Shown here: one piece after another, positions 1-8,922 of the stretch
Position numbering within the stretch: the stretch's first letter is position 1
How the letters are laid out: every line of letters starts with the position of its first letter
NCBI GenBank assembly: GCA_905193145.1
Contig: CAJJNP010000052.1
Location: 1-18,251, forward strand
Reading direction: 5' to 3'
From: an uncultured Odoribacter sp.
GTDB lineage: Bacteria; Bacteroidota; Bacteroidia; Bacteroidales; Marinifilaceae
DNA length: 18,251 bases
Notes under the pieces: generated by a model
The model's database searches: none
Told to the model about the DNA's origin: nothing
The model's input: the letters and a program-made list of their open reading frames with translations, nothing else
Program-made: the position numbers and the translations under genes

Positions 1-20
1 AAAGTATATACCTATATTGA

Positions 21-1067
<1,047 letters not shown>

Positions 1068-1095
1068 CCATTCATACATAAATCCATAACTAGCG

Positions 1096-1129
1096 AATCG
1101 TTGCAGGAAGTCCCTGCAACGATTTTTTT
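1096..1129 (+). terminator. Intrinsic terminator of the first GAPDH gene
   Basis: A perfect 12-bp stem (arms 1096-1107 and 1113-1124, core TCGTTGCAGG) with a 5-nt loop runs straight into a tract of seven T. It lies 28 bp after the stop codon and separates the two tandem GAPDH genes into independent transcripts. The inner part of the arms (TCGTTGCA / TGCAACGA) is the same as in the terminator of the second GAPDH gene. Confidence 0.9.
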
Positions 1130-1180
1130 GTTTCATAATCACAATATGACATTCTGCTGATTTTTAAATCGTTTGAGTAG

Positions 1181-2287
<1,107 letters not shown>

Positions 2288-2304
2288 TCCAATTAACTAC
2301 ATAC

Positions 2305-2336
2305 AAAAAAGTCGTTGCAATTGCAACGACTTTTTT
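2305..2336. terminator. Perfectly palindromic bidirectional terminator
   Basis: A perfect inverted repeat, 16 nt on each side of the centre at 2320/2321: an A-tract, GTCGTTGC, a four-base AATT loop, GCAACGAC, then a T-tract. Because it is symmetric it should terminate both the plus-strand GAPDH gene (stop at 2287) and the convergent minus-strand LysO gene (stop at 2347). Confidence 0.92.
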
Positions 2337-2346
2337 TTGTATCATC

Positions 2347-2955
2347 TTAAACAGCCATCCAACAAAAGAATCTCACTAGAAAAGGCACTGTAAAATCCAC
2401 CACAAAGCCGTGAAAAATTGCAATAACGACATATTCCTTACCGGAAAAACGGGCTATAATAGGCAGTGTGGTATCCATTGTTGTTGCTCCTCCTGAACAA
2501 ATGGGAGCCAATTTTCCAAACCAAACAACCAATAGCGGAGCCAGCAAAAGAGTTATCAATTCACGAATTATATTTGCAGCCAACGCTATCGTTCCCAATT
2601 CTGCACCTCTAAACTCGGTAATAAATATAGAAGATAATGAGTAATAAGCAAAACCGGATCCTACAGCCAGACAATCCCATACACTGCGTCCAGATAAAAG
2701 TATACTTACAGCAGCACTCCCGGCAAGCGTCCCGAAAATCGTAGCCAAAGGCACAAAAGCTATTTTCATATTTTGTTCCTTCAAAGCCTTCAAGGCTTTC
2801 GTATCGCTACCAATACTAATACCAACCAAAAACATTAGCACATAAAGTGCATACATACTGAAATCATTCTGCAACACCCAATCAGGCATAAAATGAAAAC
2901 GAGCAAAAATGACTCCAATAATAAAGAAACCAATAATAATCAGACTACCACGCAT
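2347..2955 (-). CDS. LysO-family lysine exporter, C-terminal part
   Basis: Integral inner-membrane protein of 202 aa with about six hydrophobic segments, recognised as the larger, C-terminal part of the LysO/DUF340 family (E. coli LysO, formerly YbjE, about 300 aa, exports L-lysine). Family-like stretches are LMFLVGISIGSD, the region around GSGFAYYSLSS, and ELGTIALAANIIRELITLL, which resembles the conserved core of LysO. The N-terminal part is a separate gene just upstream (2986-3258). The two are in the same reading frame but are separated by TAG, TGA and TAA stops, so they are two proteins that probably assemble in the membrane. Lysine as substrate is inferred from the family; nothing here confirms it. 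Confidence 0.85.
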   Translation of the reverse strand: MRGSLIIIGFFIIGVIFARFHFMPDWVLQNDFSMYALYVLMFLVGISIGSDTKALKALKEQNMKIAFVPLATIFGTLAGSAAVSILLSGRSVWDCLAVGSGFAYYSLSSIFITEFRGAELGTIALAANIIRELITLLLAPLLVVWFGKLAPICSGGATTMDTTLPIIARFSGKEYVVIAIFHGFVVDFTVPFLVRFFCWMAV

Positions 2956-2985
2956 AACTTAAAATCAAAAATAAACATGCAAAAT

Positions 2986-3258
2986 CTATTCCTGCGATTT
3001 AGAAAAGAAGAAACGATAAACAACCCAAGCCAATATAACACTTCCCGCAATACCTCCCACACTCAATATAAATGCCTGCAAACCGATTGTATCCAGATTG
3101 TTCAAGATCGCATCATTCAAACCAACCGCCAGTCCCAACATAAATAACAATACCCAAATGGCAATGGTAATCAGGCGAGGAACAAAGCTTAAATTTTTAT
3201 TCCTTAACAAATAACCGACCACTACACCACTCAGCATAATAGCAACAATTTTAAACAT
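2986..3258 (-). CDS. LysO-family transporter, small N-terminal subunit
   Basis: Small membrane protein of 90 aa with three predicted helices (about residues 3-18, 29-47 and 60-82). It corresponds to the N-terminal portion of full-length LysO, including the LFMLGLAVGLND segment that mirrors LMFLVGISIGSD in the partner and suggests the internal repeat of the family. It lies 30 bp upstream of the larger part and is surely co-transcribed with it. A -7 box is at 3284-3291 on the minus strand. Together the two proteins (292 aa) match the usual length of single-chain LysO, which supports a split two-component transporter rather than a degenerate gene. Confidence 0.8.
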   Translation of the reverse strand: MFKIVAIMLSGVVVGYLLRNKNLSFVPRLITIAIWVLLFMLGLAVGLNDAILNNLDTIGLQAFILSVGGIAGSVILAWVVYRFFFSKSQE

Positions 3259-3283
3259 AATATCCAGTATTTATTTTATGCGC

Positions 3284-3291
3284 CAAAATTA
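3284..3291 (-). promoter_or_regulatory. -7 box of the LysO gene pair
   Basis: Read on the minus strand this is TAATTTTG, an exact TAnnTTTG match, 25 bp before the ATG at 3258. It lies only 12 bp from the divergent -7 box at 3304-3311, so the two promoters must share upstream DNA. The -33 element is not convincing. Confidence 0.55.
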
Positions 3292-3303
3292 GTATTAATT
3301 TCC

Positions 3304-3311
3304 TAATTTTG
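3304..3311 (+). promoter_or_regulatory. -7 box of the NUDIX gene
   Basis: TAATTTTG, an exact match to the Bacteroides -7 consensus, 25 bp before the ATG at 3337. No clear -33 element. It mirrors the minus-strand box of the LysO pair, including the same 25-bp distance to the start codon. Confidence 0.6.
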
Positions 3312-3336
3312 CAGCCAACATAAAAAGAGTAACTTT

Positions 3337-4413
3337 ATGAAATCACTAAAAGGCTTAGCCCCGTCTTTTCTTTTGGTAATCATCTATTTCATTGTAGAAG
3401 AATTTTGGGGTCCAACCATCGGTTTATATGCAGCTATCGCATTAGGAGCTATTGAATTTATCACAACACGCATCCGAGAGAAAATATGGGATAAAATTGT
3501 CTTGTGGACAACCCTGCTTTTCTGTATTCCGGGAGTACTTGCCATTTATACAGAAGACACGGCACTTTCTAGAATACAACCCGCTATGATTGAAGTAATC
3601 TTATGCATTCTTATTGGCTTTTTTGCTTTTTCAAAGATTGACCTGACAGCCACTCTGCCGTCAGGATACCGCAAAGAGATGCACTTTTCGGAGAATCAAA
3701 TAAAAACAATACGCCGAATGTTTCGGTTCTTATTCTATATCATCTGTACACATACTCTATGCTCATTTGCAGCCTTATTGTTTCTGCCCGAGCGAATAGC
3801 CGATTTTATCAGCAGTCCCCTACTCTACATCCTTATCGGCAGCTATTTTTTAACCTTGTTTATTCGCAATAAAATTATCATGCATAAAATGAAAAAAGAA
3901 GAATGGCTTCCGATTGTCAATGAAAAGGGTGAAGTAACAGGAAAAGCTCCCCGCAGTGTATGTCATTCCGGGAGCAAATTATTACATCCGGTTGTTCATC
4001 TTCACATTATCAACCAACAACATGAAGTGTTTCTACAAAAAAGAAGTATGAAAAAAGACTTACTCCCTGGGAGATGGGATACTGCCGTCGGAGGGCATAT
4101 CGGCGTCAATGAAAAACTGGAAGATGCTCTCAAACGTGAAACATTCGAAGAATTAGGAATCACAAAACTGGAAGCACAATTTCTAGGTTCATATATTTGG
4201 GAAAGTCCACGCGAACGGGAATTGGTATTTTCATTTCTCTGCAAACACTATGACCACATCCAAATTGACAATGACGAAGTGGACGAAGGCCGGTTTTGGA
4301 GTGCACAGGAAATTAAAAATGCTGTTGACAAGGATCTCCTGACACCCAACTTTATTCACGAATACAAATTATTACTCAGTAAACTACCAGAACATAATAA
4401 AGGCGGTTTGTAA
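3337..4413 (+). CDS. Membrane-anchored NUDIX hydrolase (fusion)
   Basis: A 358-aa, two-part protein. Residues 1 to about 185 are hydrophobic, with about five predicted membrane helices; the arrangement recalls the YciB/IspZ septation protein family, but this is only a visual similarity. Residues about 188-350 form a NUDIX domain with the complete signature G253-x5-E259-x7-R267-E-T-F-E-E-L-G274-I, so metal-dependent pyrophosphohydrolase chemistry is likely. The stretch around residues 190-260 (WLPIVNEKGEVTGKAPR, then LQKRSMKKDLLPGRWD) resembles the YfcD / isopentenyl-diphosphate-isomerase-like subgroup. The positively charged link after the last helix would put the catalytic domain in the cytoplasm. 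The substrate is unknown; a membrane anchor could suggest a lipid- or undecaprenyl-linked pyrophosphate, but that is inference. The stop codon lies in the loop of the terminator at 4401-4423. Confidence 0.85.
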   Translation: MKSLKGLAPSFLLVIIYFIVEEFWGPTIGLYAAIALGAIEFITTRIREKIWDKIVLWTTLLFCIPGVLAIYTEDTALSRIQPAMIEVILCILIGFFAFSKIDLTATLPSGYRKEMHFSENQIKTIRRMFRFLFYIICTHTLCSFAALLFLPERIADFISSPLLYILIGSYFLTLFIRNKIIMHKMKKEEWLPIVNEKGEVTGKAPRSVCHSGSKLLHPVVHLHIINQQHEVFLQKRSMKKDLLPGRWDTAVGGHIGVNEKLEDALKRETFEELGITKLEAQFLGSYIWESPRERELVFSFLCKHYDHIQIDNDEVDEGRFWSAQEIKNAVDKDLLTPNFIHEYKLLLSKLPEHNKGGL

Positions 4414-4423
4414 CAAACCGCCT
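4401..4423. terminator. Terminator hairpin between convergent genes
   Basis: A 10-bp stem (arms 4401-4410 and 4414-4423, AGGCGGTTTG and its complement) with a 3-nt loop that is exactly the TAA stop codon of the NUDIX gene. The flanks are A/T-rich on both sides but without a long pure T-tract. It probably serves both the NUDIX gene and the convergent YqeY gene ending at 4448. Confidence 0.7.
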
Positions 4424-4447
4424 CATATTTATTCCCTCCAAAAGCAC

Positions 4448-4897
4448 TTAAGCCAACAACTCTTTTACTTTAGCAGAGATTGCCTTGCCATCAGCCAGAC
4501 CGGCCAATTTCTTAGTTGCTACACCCATCACTTTTCCCATTTCCTGCGGAGTTGTAGCACCTACTTCAGCAATAATTTCTTTTAATGCAACAGTCAATTC
4601 TTCTTCAGAGAGCTGCTTCGGCAAAAATTCTTCCAATACAGCAACTTGACCACTTTCTTGTTCATACAAATCTTCTCGTCCCTGTTCTTTGTAAATTTGA
4701 GCTGACTCTTTACCCTGTTTTGCCAGTTTCTGAATTAACTTGATACATTCTGCATCATCAATCTGATCTCCTGCCCCTGGTTTTGTCTTTGCTTCCAAAA
4801 TCACCTTTTTAATATTGCGCATGGTTTCCAAACGTACTTTATCATGGGCTTTCATGGCATTCTTAATGCCTTCATTTACTTTTTCTTCAATTGTCAT
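4448..4897 (-). CDS. GatB/YqeY domain-containing protein
   Basis: A 149-aa soluble helical protein of the YqeY family, related to the tail domain of the GatB subunit of the tRNA-dependent amidotransferase. Its role is not well established; binding of tRNA or a tRNA-charging partner is inferred from the GatB tail. Family features are AMKAHDKVRLETMRNIKK near the N terminus, the helical region around GKESAQIYKEQGREDL, the LEEFLPKQLSEEEL stretch, and the C-terminal MGKVMGVATKKLAGLADGK motif. The ATG at 4897 is preferred because it aligns exactly with the E. coli YqeY N terminus; an ATG two codons upstream (4903) is possible. It is monocistronic, with a -7 box at 4952-4959. Confidence 0.92.
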   Translation of the reverse strand: MTIEEKVNEGIKNAMKAHDKVRLETMRNIKKVILEAKTKPGAGDQIDDAECIKLIQKLAKQGKESAQIYKEQGREDLYEQESGQVAVLEEFLPKQLSEEELTVALKEIIAEVGATTPQEMGKVMGVATKKLAGLADGKAISAKVKELLA

Positions 4898-4951
4898 AAT
4901 CATATATTTAAAAAAATCTATTCACAAAATAAACTCCAATGAGTTATAGTC

Positions 4952-4959
4952 CAAAATTA
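4952..4959 (-). promoter_or_regulatory. -7 box of the YqeY-family gene
   Basis: TAATTTTG on the minus strand, an exact TAnnTTTG match, 54 bp before the ATG at 4897. It gives a leader of about 45-50 nt. No well-spaced -33 element was found. Confidence 0.5.
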
Positions 4960-5052
4960 GCATTTATATTTCAAAACTCATTATCTCTCAACACGAATTT
5001 AACAGATAATATAAATTAACGCTCAAAATATCGGGTAACACAATATTTAAAG

Positions 5053-5060
5053 TAATTTTG
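5053..5060 (+). promoter_or_regulatory. -7 box of the outer-membrane barrel / MATE pair
   Basis: TAATTTTG, an exact match to the Bacteroides -7 consensus, 19 bp before the ATG at 5080. The leader would be very short (about 12-15 nt). No clear -33 box. Confidence 0.55.
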
Positions 5061-5079
5061 CAACATATTCAATGACACT

Positions 5080-6309
5080 ATGAAAACATTATTCCTGTTT
5101 TTCTCACTATGGATGTCCGTCTCTGTATTTGCAGAGGGACATACCTGTATAACAGAAACTTCCGCAGATTCTCTTATAAAAAGGCAATGGACAGAAAGGC
5201 AACTAAAACAATTTCAACGACAACACAGACGAGATTCCATCAGAGCCCATAAAAAGATGTGGGTCTCTATTTTAGGAGGTCCGTCATATACCCCGGAAGC
5301 ATCTCTTGGCATAGGAGGTGCCATGCTGATGACTTTTCGCATGAATCAGCAAGACACTATCAGCCAACGGTCGTTTATTCCGGTAGGATTCAACATTTCA
5401 ATTAACGGAACATTTGTTGCTGCCGGAGCTGGAACTCTATTCTTCAATGAAAATAAATTCCGCATCTATATCAAATACGGGTATCGTACAGAGCCTTCCA
5501 ATTTTTATGGCATAGGCTATGATGAAATCAAAGCGGCCGAAAATTTAAACGATCTTTATGGAAAAGACTCCGTCACTTTTCATAAAGCAAACGTTCAGTT
5601 CTTTCCCCGCTTCGTTTGGGAAGTAAAGCCACATATCTATGTTGGAGCGTTACTAGATTTCAATTACAGCAAATCTAAAGAAATGCCGGAATGGATGGCA
5701 CAAAATTCACAGATTCTCAAGTTCGGAAATAAATATCACAATATCGGTATCGGTGCTTTACTTCAATATGACACCCGCGACGACGTTGCCACACCTTTCT
5801 CTGGAATGTTTTTAAGCGCTATGGGTACCGTATATGGCAAATACCTGGGAGGTAACAATAATTATGAAATCATTGAATTGGAATATCGTCAATTCAAACA
5901 GGTATTCAAACGTCGAAGCACACTTGCCTGGACGGCTAAAACACAGATTAGTATGGACAATGTTCCCTATACAGAACTCCCGGGATTCGGTAATCCATTT
6001 GACCTGCGAGGCTACACCTGGGGAAAATACCGAGACAAATCAATGGCATATGGTATTGTCGAATACCGCCACATGTTTATGTCACAAGAAGCTTATGAAC
6101 GTGGAGCTTTTTGGTCCAAATTCGGTGTCGTAGGCTGGGTCGGCACAGGAACAATAGGAAAAACACCTGCCGATTGGAACAAATGGAAACTTAATTATGG
6201 TGTTGGACTTCGAATCCAATTACAGCCCCGAAAGAATTTCCGACTTGATATAGGTAAAGAACCCGGACAAAAATGGGGTATATATATGAATATGACTGAA
6301 GCATTTTAA
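5080..6309 (+). CDS. BamA/TamA-family outer-membrane beta-barrel protein
   Basis: A 409-aa exported protein. It starts with a signal peptide that should be cut after VFA (residue 18). Residues about 60-409 are made of alternating aromatic/polar strands typical of an Omp85 'bacterial surface antigen' barrel. Useful markers are DTRDD at 231-235 in the usual DTR-D-xx-P-xx-G context, and RGY at 310-312, the equivalent of the conserved (V/L)RG(F/Y) motif of the BamA/TamA lid loop. The chain ends in phenylalanine, as expected for a BAM substrate. POTRA domains are absent: only a short charged helix-like linker (about 28-60) precedes the barrel, so this is not BamA itself. The role is unknown; small POTRA-less family members are common in Bacteroidales. 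The MATE gene starts 8 bp after its stop, so the two are an operon. Confidence 0.85.
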   Translation: MKTLFLFFSLWMSVSVFAEGHTCITETSADSLIKRQWTERQLKQFQRQHRRDSIRAHKKMWVSILGGPSYTPEASLGIGGAMLMTFRMNQQDTISQRSFIPVGFNISINGTFVAAGAGTLFFNENKFRIYIKYGYRTEPSNFYGIGYDEIKAAENLNDLYGKDSVTFHKANVQFFPRFVWEVKPHIYVGALLDFNYSKSKEMPEWMAQNSQILKFGNKYHNIGIGALLQYDTRDDVATPFSGMFLSAMGTVYGKYLGGNNNYEIIELEYRQFKQVFKRRSTLAWTAKTQISMDNVPYTELPGFGNPFDLRGYTWGKYRDKSMAYGIVEYRHMFMSQEAYERGAFWSKFGVVGWVGTGTIGKTPADWNKWKLNYGVGLRIQLQPRKNFRLDIGKEPGQKWGIYMNMTEAF

Positions 6310-6317
6310 TTGTAAAA

Positions 6318-7652
6318 ATGACACATTCTTCCATATCCAAAAAAGCTATCTGGATGATAGCTTATCCGATTATATTCGGTAATTTAGCACAAACGCTCAT
6401 CGCACTGACAGACACAGCATTTCTTGGGCGTGTCAGTAATATCGCTTTGGGAGCCTCCATGATGGCAGGTATATACTATTATGTCTATTCGACATTAGCA
6501 TGGGGATTTTCCATCGGTATACAAATCATTGTAGCTCGTCGCTTGGGAGAAGGGCGTCTAGAACGAATCGGTGTAATATTTGAACACGGATTATTATTTG
6601 TTCTGCTACTATCTTCCTGTCTGTTTTTAGTACAACACAATTATAATGCAGACATTCTGGGAAAGATTGTACAATCGCCCAACATATACCGTGCATCTAT
6701 GGAATACATGGACTACAGGCATTATGGTATTATATTTGTCTGTTTCAACTTTTTGTTTAGAGCCTTATATATCGGACTATCCAATACAAAAGTGATTGCA
6801 TTTTCTACTGTATTAATGGCAGTTGTGAATATCTTTCTGGACTACACCTTGATTTTCGGCAAATGGGGATTTCCGGAAATGGGTATAGGAGGTGCTGCTC
6901 TCGCCTCTGTGTGTGCAGAAATATCTGCTCTGATATTCTTTACAGGCTACACTCTACTTCGTCTTCCCCTTAAAACGTATGCTTTATTTTGTTTTCATAA
7001 ACTAGAAGGCTGGCTAATGAAAGCTGTGCTTAAATTGGCATTCCCTACTATGGTACAGAAACTACTATCTTTCGGCACTTGGTTTATATTTTTTACCTTT
7101 GTAGAACACATGGGGGAAGGACCTATTGCAGAATCCGGCATTATCCGCAGCGTATACATGCTCATCATGATACCAGTGTTCGCTTTTGGAGCGACTGCAA
7201 ACACCCTAACCAGCCGACTAATTGGAGAAGGCAAACAACAAGAAGTCATGCCTACACTATTCAAAACTATAGGACAAGGCTTAGTTACTATTTTACCTGT
7301 TTTAATTTGCTGTCTGTTACTCCCTCAAACAGTGCTATCTATCTATACGAATGACACATCTTTAATTACAGCCTCCATACCCTCTCTGTTTGTCATCTGC
7401 GGAGCTGCCGTTGCCATGGGAATCGGAGTGCCATTTTTTGAGGCAGTTTCAGGTACTGGCAACACCATATATGCTCTTATATTGGAAACCGGGGTACTGA
7501 TTGTATATACCTTTTCAATTTGGTTTTTTGCATCATATATCGGCACTCATGTAGCCCTTGTTTGGACAAGTGAAATCACCTATGGATTGCTAATCGGAAT
7601 CGTATCTTATTTTTACATACGTTATTCAGCCTGGCATAAAAAGAGAATCTAA
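6318..7652 (+). CDS. MATE family efflux transporter
   Basis: A 444-aa inner-membrane protein with about twelve hydrophobic helices in two similar halves, the usual MATE size. The N-terminal half has AYPIIFGNLAQTLIALTDTAFLGR, a typical MATE opening (helix 1 plus the D-x-A-F-L-G-R turn), followed by GIQIIVARRLGEG; the second half repeats the plan with a loop reading GATANTLTSRLIGEGK. MATE proteins export cationic drugs, dyes or metabolites against a Na+ or H+ gradient; the substrate cannot be read from sequence. It follows the barrel protein gene by 8 bp and is translated from ATG at 6318. Its last four bases overlap the end of the convergent C-S lyase gene. Confidence 0.95.
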   Translation: MTHSSISKKAIWMIAYPIIFGNLAQTLIALTDTAFLGRVSNIALGASMMAGIYYYVYSTLAWGFSIGIQIIVARRLGEGRLERIGVIFEHGLLFVLLLSSCLFLVQHNYNADILGKIVQSPNIYRASMEYMDYRHYGIIFVCFNFLFRALYIGLSNTKVIAFSTVLMAVVNIFLDYTLIFGKWGFPEMGIGGAALASVCAEISALIFFTGYTLLRLPLKTYALFCFHKLEGWLMKAVLKLAFPTMVQKLLSFGTWFIFFTFVEHMGEGPIAESGIIRSVYMLIMIPVFAFGATANTLTSRLIGEGKQQEVMPTLFKTIGQGLVTILPVLICCLLLPQTVLSIYTNDTSLITASIPSLFVICGAAVAMGIGVPFFEAVSGTGNTIYALILETGVLIVYTFSIWFFASYIGTHVALVWTSEITYGLLIGIVSYFYIRYSAWHKKRI

Positions 7653-7664
7653 GACTCTCTTTTT
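7638..7664. terminator. Bidirectional terminator in overlapping 3' ends
   Basis: AAAAAGAGA (7638-7646) pairs with TCTCTTTTT (7656-7664) across a 9-nt loop that contains both stop codons. The stem ends in an A-tract on one side and a T-tract on the other, so it can act for the MATE gene on the plus strand and the C-S lyase gene on the minus strand. It lies inside the coding ends of both genes. Confidence 0.65.
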
Positions 7665-8821
7665 AGCGCTTGGCTTATTCTTTCCAAACCTTGTTGCACA
7701 ACCTTACGCGGACATCCGATATTCATACGCCTGAATCCTCGTCCCTCTTCTCCAAATGTCAAACCATCATTCAAAGCAATCTTACCTTTTTGCAATAAAC
7801 GCCTTCCACACTCTTCGTGTGTCAATCCTGTTTCATTGAAATCCAACCACAATAAGAAAGATCCCTCCGGACGATACATCTTCACTTCCGGTAGCTCGCT
7901 ATCCAAATAATTTTCGACAATATCAATATTAACATTAATATACCGCAACATCTCATCCAACCATGCATCGCCACAACGATAAGCAGCTTTCAAAGCAACG
8001 TGCCCGAAAATATTTCCCGAATCCAAATGCAACGAAAACAATTCCCGATTATAACGCTCTAAAAGCTTTGGATTGGAAGCTATGACTACAGAATTCATCA
8101 TACCTGCTATATTGAACGTTTTACTCGGAGCCATTGCCGTCAATGTACGTTCTGCTATTTCCGGGGATACGGATGCCATCACAGTATGCTGGAAACCAGG
8201 TAATGTCAAATCAGCATGAATTTCATCCGACAATATCAACACGTCATACTTACAGCACAAATCTCCTACTTTTTTTAACTCTTCTCTAGTCCATTCCCTA
8301 CCCACCGGATTATGAGAATTACATAAAATCATCATTTTCACACCACTCTTCAACCCTGTTTCAAGATTATCCCAATCTATCCCATATCGTCCATTCTCCC
8401 TATGCAAGGAACTACATACCAACTCTCTGGCATTTCCTTGTACGACTGAAAAAAATGGCGGATACACCGGAGTCATAATTAAAATCTTATCACCTACCCT
8501 TGTAAATGCCCTTACTGCAAGAGCCAATGCTGTCACTACCCCTGGACTAGAGGAGAGCCATGAAGTTTCAACTTTCCATCCGTGTCTTCTATCCACCCAC
8601 CCACAAAAAGCTTTTTTTCCTTCCTGCGAACGAAATGTATAACCATAAACACCTCGATTGCCACACTCTAACACAGCCTCCTTTATACAAGGAGCCACCT
8701 CAAAATCCATATCTGCGACCCACATGGGTAACACGTCCGAACAACCGAATTCCTCATATACTCCGTCATATTTCACACTATCTGTATCACAACGGTCTAT
8801 TATTTTATCAAAATCAAACAT
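7649..8821 (-). CDS. PatB/MalY-family C-S lyase (PLP aminotransferase fold)
   Basis: A 390-aa cytoplasmic pyridoxal-phosphate enzyme, fold type I, of the PatB/MalY group (cystathionine beta-lyase-like; cleaves C-S bonds of cystathionine or cysteine conjugates to pyruvate, ammonia and a thiol). Features are the N-terminal VLPMWVADMDF motif characteristic of this group, the SSSPGVV and TPVYPPF segments, NSHNPVGR (usual N-P-H-N-P-x-G-R), SDEIHADL, the PLP-binding lysine K234 in APSKTFNIAG, and a C-terminal RMNIGCPR arginine motif that holds the substrate carboxylate. Start: ATG at 8821. An in-frame TTG two codons upstream is unlikely. A weak -7-like AATATTTG lies at 8842-8849 on the minus strand, and a terminator at 8862-8901 isolates it from the transporter operon, so it is probably transcribed alone. 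Confidence 0.92.
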   Translation of the reverse strand: MFDFDKIIDRCDTDSVKYDGVYEEFGCSDVLPMWVADMDFEVAPCIKEAVLECGNRGVYGYTFRSQEGKKAFCGWVDRRHGWKVETSWLSSSPGVVTALALAVRAFTRVGDKILIMTPVYPPFFSVVQGNARELVCSSLHRENGRYGIDWDNLETGLKSGVKMMILCNSHNPVGREWTREELKKVGDLCCKYDVLILSDEIHADLTLPGFQHTVMASVSPEIAERTLTAMAPSKTFNIAGMMNSVVIASNPKLLERYNRELFSLHLDSGNIFGHVALKAAYRCGDAWLDEMLRYINVNIDIVENYLDSELPEVKMYRPEGSFLLWLDFNETGLTHEECGRRLLQKGKIALNDGLTFGEEGRGFRRMNIGCPRKVVQQGLERISQALKRES

Positions 8822-8861
8822 AAGCAATTATTTATAAGTTTCAAATATTGACGAAATATAC

Positions 8862-8901
8862 AAAAAAAAATACTGACAGAAATATTTTCCCACCAGTATT
8901 T
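8862..8901 (-). terminator. Terminator of the SusCD-type operon
   Basis: On the minus strand AAATACTG (8901-8894) and CAGTATTT (8875-8868) form an 8-bp stem around an 18-nt AT-rich loop, followed by nine T residues (8870-8862). It lies 21 bp after the stop of the TlpA-like gene, ends the transporter operon, and separates it from the C-S lyase gene. Confidence 0.7.
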
Positions 8902-8922
8902 AAATTTATATCAAACATTTAT

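Noticed and set aside
2956..2985. A single LysO gene broken by a stop codon, or stop-codon readthrough
   Set aside because: Three different in-frame stops (TAG, TGA, TAA) lie between the parts, and the second part has its own ATG; a stable two-gene arrangement fits better.
8822..8827. TTG start two codons before the ATG of the C-S lyase
   Set aside because: The ATG at 8821 gives the usual MFDFD-type start of the family, and nothing favours the TTG.
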